A stretch of 5,277 bases of DNA, taken from assembly GCA_003155465.1 (NCBI GenBank), contig PMCR01000415.1, forward strand, positions 1 through 5,277, read 5' to 3'. The notes beneath the pieces were generated by a model, which did not search any database, was not told where the DNA came from, and worked only from the letters and a program-made list of their open reading frames with translations. Shown here one piece after another: positions 1-5,277 of the stretch; the first letter of the stretch is position 1, and each line of letters begins with the position of its first letter. A program made the position numbers and the translations under genes. The stretch comes from Myxococcales bacterium. Lineage in GTDB: Bacteria; Myxococcota; Polyangia; Fen-1088.

Positions 1-251
1 CTGGCGCCCTCGATCTCCATCTGGTTACCCTCGTGAAGCAGGGCGATCATGTCCTCCGCTCGGTCCACTCGCCTTAGGTGGGCGCCGGTCTCGCTCTGAC
101 GCTCCTTCGGCAGGGGCTCGCCGCCTGTAGAGCCTGCCTCGCTGGCCAAACCGGGGGCCGCATCGAGGAACCATGCGGCACCTGCCAGCGCCATGGCCCC
201 AGGTACGACGTGCCGCAACCGACTCCAACATGCCGCGTTCTGCATCTTCAT
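1..251 (-). CDS. Secreted protein, DUF4142-like, N-terminal part (runs off left edge)
   Basis: Reading the minus strand from ATG at 251-249 gives 83 codons with no stop before the window edge. The first 38 or so residues look like a Sec signal peptide: a basic start (MKMQ...RLRH), a hydrophobic core (GAMALAGAAWFL) and an Ala/Ser cleavage region (APGLAS-EA). The mature part begins with a polar linker and then reads RAEDMIALLHEGNQMEIEGA. This resembles the opening helix of DUF4142 proteins, in which a leucine-rich helix leads into an N-Q-x-E-I stretch. DUF4142 proteins are exported, helical and ferritin-like in shape, with no settled biochemical role. A purine-rich AAGGGA lies about five bases before the ATG and supports this start. 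The signal peptide and open frame are seen; the family assignment comes from remembered pattern and only about 20 residues, so it is tentative. The protein is likely periplasmic or outer-membrane associated and is probably host backbone rather than part of the defence cluster. Confidence 0.55.
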   Translation of the reverse strand, partial: MKMQNAACWSRLRHVVPGAMALAGAAWFLDAAPGLASEAGSTGGEPLPKERQSETGAHLRRVDRAEDMIALLHEGNQMEIEGA

Positions 252-318
252 TTCTTCCCTTTCCAGTTGCTCTTGTCCGCAGTTCCCTGCGCCCCATTGG
301 CGCCGAAAGCATGCTAGC

Positions 319-334
319 TGCACATGGGATGCCA
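319..334 (-). promoter_or_regulatory. Candidate sigma-54 (-24/-12) promoter for the secreted protein gene
   Basis: On the minus strand this site reads TGGCATCCCATGTGCA. The sigma-54 consensus is TGGCAY-R-N4-TTGCW. The invariant GG and GC dinucleotides are present with correct spacing, and ten of the twelve defined positions match. The mismatches are C for R at position 7 and G for the first T of TTGC. Transcription would start near 308, leaving a leader of about 57 bases before the ATG at 251. No activator-binding repeat was recognised upstream. A single match of this kind can arise by chance, so this is only a candidate. Confidence 0.3.
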
Positions 335-424
335 AGGTCGCGAAGTTGGCTCCGGCAACCGCTACCAGCCGAGCCCGCATGCCGTGCACTCGAAATGAAT
401 GGCCTGGACCATCATCTTGATTGA

Positions 425-649
425 GCGCGCCGCGTTTTTGGCACCATGAACGAGGGAAGCACCGGAATTCGTTCGAGCCGCTGCGAGCCGTCGCCGGGGG
501 TGTTCCGCGCACGCGCGGGAGCCATTGAGGACTTCGTGGCGGAACGCGTCCGCGGCGCATTGGCCGACGGCCTGGCCGCGGACGTCACCCAAGCCGTGAA
601 GGAACGCCTGGCTGGCCAGCGTTTGGCCCTTAGCATCACCGGTACCTAG
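425..649 (+). pseudogene. Remnant resembling the C-terminal part of a large serine recombinase
   Basis: The open frame from 425, with an internal ATG at 446, reads RRVFGTMNEGSTG, then a Cys/Ser/Pro-rich stretch, then AIEDFVAERVRGALADGL. Large serine recombinases have this order after the catalytic and recombinase domains: the end of a zinc beta-ribbon (Y-x-C-x-n-KG-x-n-CPS), then an A-x-E-I-E-x-F-V-x-x-R-I helix, then a coiled-coil segment. The helix agrees well, but several ribbon cysteines are missing and no catalytic domain lies upstream; the frame is closed by TGA at 422-424. The ATG at 446 has no convincing ribosome binding site. The stop at 647 lies inside a tandem repeat, so the original end has been altered. 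The assignment rests on recognised pattern, without alignment. Alternatively it is an unrelated small ORF of 67 residues. Confidence 0.35.
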
Positions 650-673
650 CATCACCGGCACCTAGCATCACCG
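631..673 (+). repeat. 16-bp direct tandem repeat, about 2.7 copies
   Basis: The unit TAGCATCACCGGTACC occurs at 631-646. It is followed without a gap by TAGCATCACCGGCACC at 647-662 (one substitution) and an 11-base partial copy, TAGCATCACCG, at 663-673. The second copy supplies the TAG that ends the recombinase-like remnant. The repeat sits at the junction between that remnant and the upstream region of the HTH-GIY-YIG gene, so it may mark a rearrangement or slippage point. Confidence 0.9.
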
Positions 674-814
674 CTCTGCTCGTGACCATCGCCAGCACAA
701 ACACCGACTCCTTGTTGAGGGCGACGGCTCGCGATACCATCGACGCCCTGAACGTGCCCGCAAGATATCTCGCCATGGCAAAACCCTGGGCCGTTCAAAG
801 GAGGAGGCCCCTGC
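674..814. promoter_or_regulatory. Upstream region of the HTH-GIY-YIG gene; promoter not resolved, strong RBS at 797-807
   Basis: No gene is supported in this interval. Its clear element is AAAGGAGGAGG at 797-807, a near-perfect anti-Shine-Dalgarno match seven bases before the ATG at 815, which fixes the start of the downstream gene. Possible promoter pieces are TTGTTG at 712-717 and GATACC at 733-738, but their spacing is only 15 bases and the match is weak, so no promoter is called. The encoded protein has two DNA-binding domains, so autoregulation here is plausible, but no clear operator palindrome was seen. Confidence 0.6.
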
Positions 815-1585
815 ATGGGATCACATCTTGGATCGAGGCTGCGACGAGTTCGTCTTGAGCAGGGGCTCACGCAGGGGACAATCGCCGGTAAACTCAAGGT
901 TTCGCAGGTGACCATCTGCAATTGGGAGAAGGGGAAGGGTGCACCCGACGAACGTGAACTCAGGCTCCTAGAGAAAGTGCTTGGCAAGTTCAACGTGCCC
1001 GTGCATCGGCCGCCAAACGACTCCGAAGCATCAAGGGACAGCGATTCTCCGGCCAACGAAAGCCGTATTTTCGGCGATTGGCTGCGCAAGACCAGAGAGG
1101 CCGCTGACATGTCACGCTACGAGCTCGCTGAGGAATCTGGCGTGTCTCATGTTCAAATCTACAACTTGGAGGTCGGCCGCAGCACCAATCCTCGGGACGT
1201 GACGCGGCGCCGACTCGAAAAGGCATTGAAAGCCAAAGTGCCTGAAGAAATCCAAGATGAGGTTGCTGACGAGCAGGCAATCGAAGGACTGGGGCACCTG
1301 ATAGATTTCGACCCGTATAAACTGAAGGACTGCCCCGCATGTGCGGGGGTGTACGTCTTTTACGACGTCAGTGATCGGCCCGTGTACGTCGGCAAGGCGG
1401 AGGTCATCAAGAAACGGGTTTCCGACCATGTCGACAAATTCTGGTTCAAATACCCGATCGTGAGTCACGCCGCCTACGTGGAAATCAAGGGCGCCATCCT
1501 TCGGCACCAAGTTGAGCAGGTCCTAATCAAGTTCCTGAAGTCCAACGCTGTCATCAACAAGCAATCGGTTGATCGCGACACGTAG
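815..1585 (+). CDS. Double Xre-type HTH protein fused to a GIY-YIG nuclease domain
   Basis: This 256-residue protein has three recognisable parts. Residues 6-56 form a Cro/CI-type helix-turn-helix (RRVRLEQGLTQGTIAGKLKV, then SQVTICNWEKGKGAP). After a polar linker at about 64-83, residues 85-138 form a second one (LRKTREAADMSRYELAEESG, then VSHVQIYNLEVGR). Residues 173-250 form a GIY-YIG domain, with GVY at 178-180, YVG at 191-193, a conserved-type Arg at 201, Glu234 as the likely metal ligand and Asn248 in the closing SNAVINKQ motif. The usual catalytic positions therefore appear intact. GIY-YIG enzymes cut DNA phosphodiester bonds, and the HTH pair should give DNA binding, so a sequence-targeted nuclease or a regulator with nuclease activity is likely. 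A C-x-x-C at 173-176 directly precedes GVY. The start is fixed by a strong RBS. It is convergent with the RES gene and flanked by recombinase-like remnants. The true role, whether regulator, defence nuclease or mobile-element function, is unknown. Confidence 0.88.
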   Translation: MGSHLGSRLRRVRLEQGLTQGTIAGKLKVSQVTICNWEKGKGAPDERELRLLEKVLGKFNVPVHRPPNDSEASRDSDSPANESRIFGDWLRKTREAADMSRYELAEESGVSHVQIYNLEVGRSTNPRDVTRRRLEKALKAKVPEEIQDEVADEQAIEGLGHLIDFDPYKLKDCPACAGVYVFYDVSDRPVYVGKAEVIKKRVSDHVDKFWFKYPIVSHAAYVEIKGAILRHQVEQVLIKFLKSNAVINKQSVDRDT

Positions 1586-1845
1586 TAGAGCGCCGCTACG
1601 AAGGCCAGCGCATGAGCGTGACGTGACCTTGACCGGCACCACGGTGGTCACTGGCAAGCTCCACCGTGTCCGCAAGAGCCATGCGAAGACGTTCACTGGT
1701 GCGCCACCGATGGCGCCGAAGCCAGTGCGGAGAGCCATTGCGCCACCTTCAAGCGAAGCTAGGGTCGCTTGCCGACCTTGAGTAGTGGAGATCGCCCAGA
1801 TCGAACTCGATGCGCGCCCGTGACTTTGGCTGGATATTCGCAAGG
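1586..1845. other. Convergent intergenic region between HTH-GIY-YIG and RES genes
   Basis: This 260-base gap separates two genes whose 3' ends face each other, so transcription from both sides should terminate here. A CGTAG/CTACG inverted repeat with a ten-base loop lies at about 1581-1600, overlapping the stop of the left gene. It has a short stem and no T-run, so it is not a convincing intrinsic terminator. ACCAC-G-GTGGT near 1640-1650 is another small inverted repeat. Apart from the possible remnant described separately, nothing coding is supported. Confidence 0.5.
1612..1781 (+). pseudogene. Remnant resembling the small gene that follows large serine recombinases
   Basis: In the frame that includes GTG at 1623, the peptide reads VTLTGTTVVTGKLHRVRKSH, then AKTFTGAPPMAPKPVRR, and ends with ARVACRP before TGA at 1779-1781. 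Small proteins often encoded just after large serine recombinases begin similarly: a short basic beta-type lead-in, a P-x-P-x-P-V-R linker and then P-R/A-x-A-R-x-LALAH, opening an HTH-containing helical domain. Here the lead-in and Pro-rich linker resemble that pattern, but the LALAH helix and everything after it are missing. The only ATG near the start (1612) is in another frame and stops after four codons. The stretch therefore looks decayed. The identification is from recognised pattern only; it may also be non-coding sequence with a chance open frame. Confidence 0.25.
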
Positions 1846-2853
1846 CTAGAGCGTCGGGGGCTCAAATGGATCTGGTGGAGGGCGCCGGGTGACGACCTTT
1901 GGTAAATCGACCTTGGACAACTTCTGTTCGACCGATTTGCGATCGAATAGCACGAAGTTGTAACCGGCGGCCCGTACGGACGGATAGCGGAGTCCGGCAT
2001 AGCCAGAGTTCCGAGCACAGTCCGCAACGAATCTAGGGAGGAGGTACCCGGGTTTCCAGCCAGATCCAGCAGCACCGCCAGGTTTTGCCAAAGCATCGGA
2101 TTCCAAGAGCGCAAGTAGAAGCATTTCAGTCTCAGAAATGCGCTCGCCTTCGACCAGCAGATCAAGTATTGGCCAGATCGGTTGGAGGTCAAACTGCTGG
2201 ATCCATACAAGCGCTGACTCCCGTTCGCCCATGACCTCGGCGATTGCAACCTCTTCTGCAGATGCCAGATACAAGACGCTCTGGCCCGCATGATTGAATC
2301 TCGCGTCTGGCGCTTTTCCATCGGGGGGCGCATCTAGGTCTTCTGGTGCAAAAACGCAGTGACCATCCGCCAGCCGCGCTCGAAAGAACCGACCAGAAGC
2401 TTTGCATTCCGGAAACTTCGCCGCCGATACCGTCCTTAGGATGAGTTCGCCCAACTCATGAGCAATGCCGAGCGTAGGTGTGCGCTCGAGAAATGCCTGG
2501 AAATCCTCGATTCGATCTCCAAACATTTTGCGAGCTCGGCGAAAGCGTTCCTCCAGTTCTTGTTCCCACTGTCCTCTTATGCCGACCTCGGTACCTAGAT
2601 CAAACCCCTCTGTGCCACAGTTCATGCAGCGAAGCTGGGACGCCAACGCCTCGCGAAGATCTGTCTCCTCAGGGACACCGGCTCCGTCGAACACTTCGGT
2701 GAGATCTGTCCGCTCGCCCAACACCCAGACGGCGATTTCGCCTCCTTCGTATGGCTGACAATTGTAGCAGTACTGGATGAGGGGCTGAACCTCATCCACG
2801 TACCGCGCGGCCAGTTCCTCCGGATCTCGGTCGGGGTCGTGGGGATCATTCAC
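1846..2853 (-). CDS. RES-domain protein (NAD+ phosphorylase/glycohydrolase family) with N-terminal CxxC pair
   Basis: Starting at GTG 2853-2851, this encodes 335 residues. The N-terminal part carries CYNC (29-32) and CMNC (76-79), which together could bind one zinc, followed by a helical region at about 95-145. Residues 154-305 match the RES fold: RFFRAR (155-160, Arg158), then RFN..GQSVLYLASAEEVAIAEV with Glu206, and YPS at 290-292 (Ser292) followed by GYNFVLFD. Arg, Glu and Ser are the residues that name the family. RES proteins studied in Xre-RES toxin-antitoxin pairs break down NAD+ and stop growth. Members of this longer type, with an N-terminal Cys-motif/helical region, usually stand without the short Xre antitoxin. 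Here no antitoxin precedes it; the nearest HTH gene is convergent and carries a nuclease domain. The GTG was chosen because recognisable sequence begins just after it; its RBS is poor (AGGTGA, 13 bases away). The frame stays open to 3228, but that part has unconvincing composition and overlaps hsdM. A link to defence is inferred from position. Confidence 0.82.
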   Translation of the reverse strand: MNDPHDPDRDPEELAARYVDEVQPLIQYCYNCQPYEGGEIAVWVLGERTDLTEVFDGAGVPEETDLREALASQLRCMNCGTEGFDLGTEVGIRGQWEQELEERFRRARKMFGDRIEDFQAFLERTPTLGIAHELGELILRTVSAAKFPECKASGRFFRARLADGHCVFAPEDLDAPPDGKAPDARFNHAGQSVLYLASAEEVAIAEVMGERESALVWIQQFDLQPIWPILDLLVEGERISETEMLLLALLESDALAKPGGAAGSGWKPGYLLPRFVADCARNSGYAGLRYPSVRAAGYNFVLFDRKSVEQKLSKVDLPKVVTRRPPPDPFEPPTL

Positions 2854-3095
2854 GCGGATCGATCTATCACCTAAAAAGAAACTCGTCCTGCGGCCCTTCA
2901 GGGTAACGATGGCGAACACCACGCTCCGCCGGCCCGCCGTCAACCTTGCGACCGCCCTGGTCGGCCGTGAAAGTGACCCGCAGGTCGGCCCTGTCCGTGG
3001 GTCGGCCCTTCTGCGCGTCCGGCGGCCGTGATACCGTTCAGGCGTGCCGAATCTGCGCGGTGACGCAGAACATCGACGTAGTCTGAAGACCAACG
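2854..3095. promoter_or_regulatory. Divergent intergenic region between RES and hsdM genes, with short direct repeats
   Basis: Both neighbouring genes are transcribed away from this interval, so it should hold promoters for each. No convincing -35/-10 pair was found on either strand; GATACC near 3030-3035 is the best -10-like piece toward hsdM. The octamer GGTCGGCC occurs three times, at 2959-2966, 2983-2990 and 3000-3007. The nonamer CGGCCGTGA occurs at 2962-2970 and 3023-3031. Such repeats could be regulator sites or simply reflect GC-rich composition. A 40-codon frame from ATG 2909 to TGA 3031 crosses the region but resembles nothing known. Confidence 0.5.
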
Positions 3096-4778
3096 ATGCC
3101 CAGAATCCCAGCTCTAGCTCGACAGAAGAGCAAACGAATAGGCGCGTCACGTCAACCAGCCATCTCGGCTCCAAGGCGGGACGACCGTGCCGGTTCGCGG
3201 AAGACGAGAAATGCTGTGCCGCTGGCAAGGACGGCTGATGACCGTCCGGCCACGACGAAGCCCACCTTGGTAGACGAACGACCGATCGATTTCTCGCCCA
3301 TTGTCCTCTCCGAGCTCGAATCCCACCTCTGGGAGGCCGCCAATATTCTCCGCGGCAGTCCGGTCGATCGCTCTGACTGGAAGTCGTACATTTTGCCGCT
3401 GCTTTTCTTCAAGCGCATCTGCGACGTCTGGGACGAAGAACACGGGGCGATGCTGGCCGAGTACGGCAAGGACTTCGCCGACGAGCACCGTTTCCAGATC
3501 CCGGAGGGATGTCACTGGCGCGACGTGCGCGCGGCCACCAAGAACGTCGGCACCAAGCTCGCCAAAGCCATGCGCGACATTGAGGCCGCGAATCAGAAGC
3601 ACCTCTACGGCGTCTTCGGTGATGCCCAATGGACGAACAAGGACCGGCTGCCTGACGAGTTGCTGAAGGATCTGGTCGAGCATTTCTCGGCGCTGGCCAT
3701 CGGCAACGGTCGCGTTGCCTCGGACGTGATGGGCGACGCCTACGAATACCTCATCAAGCAATTCGCCGACGCAACCAACAAGAAGGCGGGCGAGTTCTAC
3801 ACCCCGCGCAGCGTGGTTCGCCTGATGGTCGATATCCTCGATCCCAAGGGGGGCGAGGACATCTATGACCCGGCCTGCGGCACGGGTGGAATGCTCCTGG
3901 CCGCCGTGGCCCACGCCCGTGATCGCGGCGGCGACCCGCGCACGTTCTTCGGGCGCTTGCACGGCCAGGAAAAGAATCTGACCACCGCGGCGATGGCCCG
4001 CATGAACCTCTTCCTGCATGGGCTCGAGGACTTCGTCATCGAGTGCGGCGACACCCTTCGCAACCCGGTATTCAGGGATCCCAGTACCGGCGGCCTCGCC
4101 ACCTTTGACGTGGTGATCGCCAACCCGCCTTTCTCGCTGGAACAGTGGGGCCGCGAGATCTGGGAGAAGGATCCATGGGGACGGGCCGTCGCTGGATTGC
4201 CCACCGACAGCAACGGCGACATGGCCTGGGTTCAGCACATGGTGAAGTCGATGGCCGCCCGCACCGGGCGCATGGCCGTGGTTCTGCCCCAGGGTGCCCT
4301 CTTCCGCGGCGGCATCGAGGGGACGATCCGGCAGCACCTCCTGCAGAACGACCTCATCGACGCCGTGATCGGGCTCGCGCCGAACCTGTTCTACGGCACC
4401 GGCCTCGCAGCCTGCATCCTGGTGCTGCGACAGAAGAAGCCCGCCGCACGCAAGGGCAAGGTGCTGGTCGCGGACGCATCGACGCTATTCCGCCGCGGCC
4501 GCGCGCAGAACTTCCTGGAACCCGAGCACAGCACCGAGATCCTCCGCTGGGTCCAGTCGTTCGCCGAGGTCGAGAACCGAACGCGTGTCGTCAGCCTCGC
4601 CGAGATCGAGAAGGAAGGCTGGACGTTGAACATCTCGCGCTACGTGCTGCCGCCCATCGGGGCCGACATCCCGCCGCTGCCTGTCGCGGTGGCCGCGTTC
4701 AAGGATGCGCTAACCAAGTGTCGCGAGGCTGAGGCCAATTTGCGGCAGGTGATGGTCGAGGGGGGATGGCTCCGATGA
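3096..4778 (+). CDS. hsdM: Type I restriction-modification system DNA methyltransferase (M) subunit
   Basis: This 560-residue protein is an N6-adenine DNA methyltransferase of the HsdM type, using S-adenosylmethionine to methylate adenine at sites chosen by the S subunit. Residues 71-225 form the helical HsdM_N domain (ELESHLWEAANILRG, then PLLFFKRICDVWDEE). GEFYTPRSVVRLM at 232-244 is the region just before the catalytic core. DPACGTGGM at 258-266 is the SAM-binding motif I, and NPPF at 343-346 is the catalytic motif IV. GWTLNISRYV at 509-518 and a C-terminal helix match typical HsdM ends, where contact with S is expected. All key residues are present. It is longer than the usual 500-530 residues because of a 70-residue basic, Pro/Arg-rich N-terminal extension, whose third codon positions are much less GC-rich than the core. 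In-frame GTG 3216 or TTG 3267 are alternative starts. The ATG at 3096 has a modest GAAGA RBS. A second M gene follows with a four-base overlap. Confidence 0.95.
   Translation: MPRIPALARQKSKRIGASRQPAISAPRRDDRAGSRKTRNAVPLARTADDRPATTKPTLVDERPIDFSPIVLSELESHLWEAANILRGSPVDRSDWKSYILPLLFFKRICDVWDEEHGAMLAEYGKDFADEHRFQIPEGCHWRDVRAATKNVGTKLAKAMRDIEAANQKHLYGVFGDAQWTNKDRLPDELLKDLVEHFSALAIGNGRVASDVMGDAYEYLIKQFADATNKKAGEFYTPRSVVRLMVDILDPKGGEDIYDPACGTGGMLLAAVAHARDRGGDPRTFFGRLHGQEKNLTTAAMARMNLFLHGLEDFVIECGDTLRNPVFRDPSTGGLATFDVVIANPPFSLEQWGREIWEKDPWGRAVAGLPTDSNGDMAWVQHMVKSMAARTGRMAVVLPQGALFRGGIEGTIRQHLLQNDLIDAVIGLAPNLFYGTGLAACILVLRQKKPAARKGKVLVADASTLFRRGRAQNFLEPEHSTEILRWVQSFAEVENRTRVVSLAEIEKEGWTLNISRYVLPPIGADIPPLPVAVAAFKDALTKCREAEANLRQVMVEGGWLR
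4761..4766 (+). promoter_or_regulatory. Ribosome binding site of the second M gene, inside the end of the first
   Basis: GGGGGA, preceded by GA-rich sequence, lies eight bases before ATG 4775 and within the last codons of the upstream hsdM. It favours this ATG over the in-frame ATG at 4790. Together with the ATGA stop/start overlap it points to translational coupling, giving balanced output of the two M proteins. Confidence 0.6.
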
Positions 4779-5277
4779 GCGCGACGAGAATGACCCAGCA
4801 GGAACTCGAGTCGTACCTGTGGGGGGCTGCCGTCATTCTGCGCGGCCTGGTCGATGCTGGCGACTACAAGCAATTCGTGTTCCCGCTGCTGTTCTACAAG
4901 CGCCTCTCCGACGTGTGGGACGAGGACTACGCGGCGGCCCTGGCCGAGTCGAAAGACCCCGCCTATGCAGCCGCCACGGCCAACGACCGCTTCGTCATTC
5001 CGGAGGGGGCGCATTGGAAGGATGTGCGCGCGGTGGCGAAAGACGTGGGGCGGGCGTTGCAGGCTGCCCTTCGCGAGATCGAGTCCGCCAACCCTGGGCG
5101 GCTGGACGGCATCTTCAGCGACGCGCCGTGGACCAACAAGGAGCGCCTGCCCGACGTCACCCTGAAGAACTTGCTGGAGCACTTTTCCAGTCACACCCTC
5201 TCGTTGGCCAACGTGCCCGAGGACGAGCTGGGGAACGGCTATGAGTTCCTGATCAAGAAGTTCGCCGACGACAGCGG
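4775..5277 (+). CDS. hsdM: Second type I restriction-modification M subunit, N-terminal part (runs off right edge)
   Basis: ATG 4775 overlaps the stop of the first hsdM (ATGA), and the frame stays open for 167 codons to the window end. The peptide is an HsdM_N domain: ELESYLWGAAVILRG at about 10-24, PLLFYKRLSDVWDED near 37-51, RFVIPEGAHWKDVRA near 71-85, WTNKERLPD near 117-125 and EFLIKKFADD at the end. It aligns along its whole visible length with residues 73-226 of the first M protein, with roughly half the positions identical by hand count, so the two are paralogues and not a broken single gene. The window stops just before the expected G-E-F-Y-T-P and SAM-binding motifs, so whether the catalytic core is intact cannot be seen. 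Unlike the first M it has no long basic N-terminal extension. It is most likely the partner M subunit of one type I complex, with hsdS and hsdR expected further right. Confidence 0.9.
   Translation, partial: MSATRMTQQELESYLWGAAVILRGLVDAGDYKQFVFPLLFYKRLSDVWDEDYAAALAESKDPAYAAATANDRFVIPEGAHWKDVRAVAKDVGRALQAALREIESANPGRLDGIFSDAPWTNKERLPDVTLKNLLEHFSSHTLSLANVPEDELGNGYEFLIKKFADDS

Noticed and set aside
25..312. 95-residue minus-strand ORF overlapping the signal-peptide gene
   Set aside because: Its translation is Arg/Gly-rich with no domain, while the other minus-strand frame gives a proper signal peptide and a DUF4142-like start.
1749..2333. 194-residue minus-strand ORF beside the RES frame
   Set aside because: It overlaps the RES catalytic region in another frame and has Ser/Arg-rich, unstructured composition.
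815..2853. The HTH protein and RES protein as a classic Xre-RES toxin-antitoxin operon
   Set aside because: The genes are convergent, 260 bases apart, and the HTH protein carries a GIY-YIG domain instead of the usual antitoxin C-terminal domain.
2909..3031. 40-codon plus-strand ORF with ATG 2909 and an AGGG five bases upstream
   Set aside because: It is very short, Arg/Val-rich, matches nothing recognised, and most of its sequence overlaps repeats of the intergenic region; it cannot be told from chance.
2854..3228. Extension of the RES gene upstream to an ATG at 3228
   Set aside because: The added 125 residues are Arg/Ser-rich without recognisable structure and overlap the start of hsdM on the other strand. 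Family-like sequence begins just after GTG 2853.
3147..4337. 396-residue open frame on the minus strand opposite hsdM
   Set aside because: It is a mirror of the high-GC codon pattern of the well-supported hsdM, and its translation resembles no family.
4640..5194. 184-residue minus-strand ORF across the hsdM-hsdM junction
   Set aside because: It is a shadow of two confirmed coding frames on the plus strand, with no motifs of its own.
3096..5277. The two M genes as one hsdM broken by a frameshift
   Set aside because: The first is complete through its C-terminal region, and the second starts again with a full HsdM_N domain, its own RBS and an ATG.

Overview
The window looks like a piece of a GC-rich, probably Gram-negative bacterial chromosome. 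The coding strands favour G/C at third positions. The left-edge gene encodes an exported protein with a cleavable signal peptide and has a sigma-54-like promoter in front of it. That would suit a proteobacterium or myxobacterium, but the window contains no marker gene that settles the taxonomy. The overall look is accessory DNA: a defence-type cluster next to eroded site-specific recombinase sequence.

Layout. (1) 1-251, minus strand: the first 83 codons of a secreted protein that runs off the left edge and resembles the DUF4142 family. A sigma-54-like site lies at 319-334. (2) 425-674: a degraded stretch resembling the C-terminal part of a large serine recombinase, ending in a 16-bp tandem repeat that supplies its stop codon. 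(3) 815-1585, plus strand: an intact 256-residue protein with two Xre/Cro-type helix-turn-helix domains and a C-terminal GIY-YIG nuclease domain, behind a very strong ribosome binding site. (4) 1612-1781: a short remnant resembling the start of the small gene often found just after such recombinases. (5) 1846-2853, minus strand: a RES-domain protein (NAD+ phosphorylase/glycohydrolase family) with an N-terminal pair of CxxC motifs, convergent with gene 3. (6) 2854-3095: a divergent intergenic region with short direct repeats. (7) 3096-4778, plus strand: a complete type I restriction-modification adenine methylase (HsdM). (8) 4775 to the right edge, plus strand: the N-terminal 167 codons of a second HsdM, overlapping the first by four bases and clearly homologous to it.

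How they may work together. The two HsdM genes are translationally coupled and probably form the modification part of one type I system. Its specificity (hsdS) and restriction (hsdR) genes would lie beyond the right edge. The RES protein could be a toxin-like NAD+-depleting companion, and the HTH-GIY-YIG protein a DNA-binding regulator or nuclease. Both roles are inferred from domain families and position only. The recombinase remnants on either side of the HTH-GIY-YIG gene suggest that it, and perhaps the whole cluster, arrived by recombinase-linked transfer.
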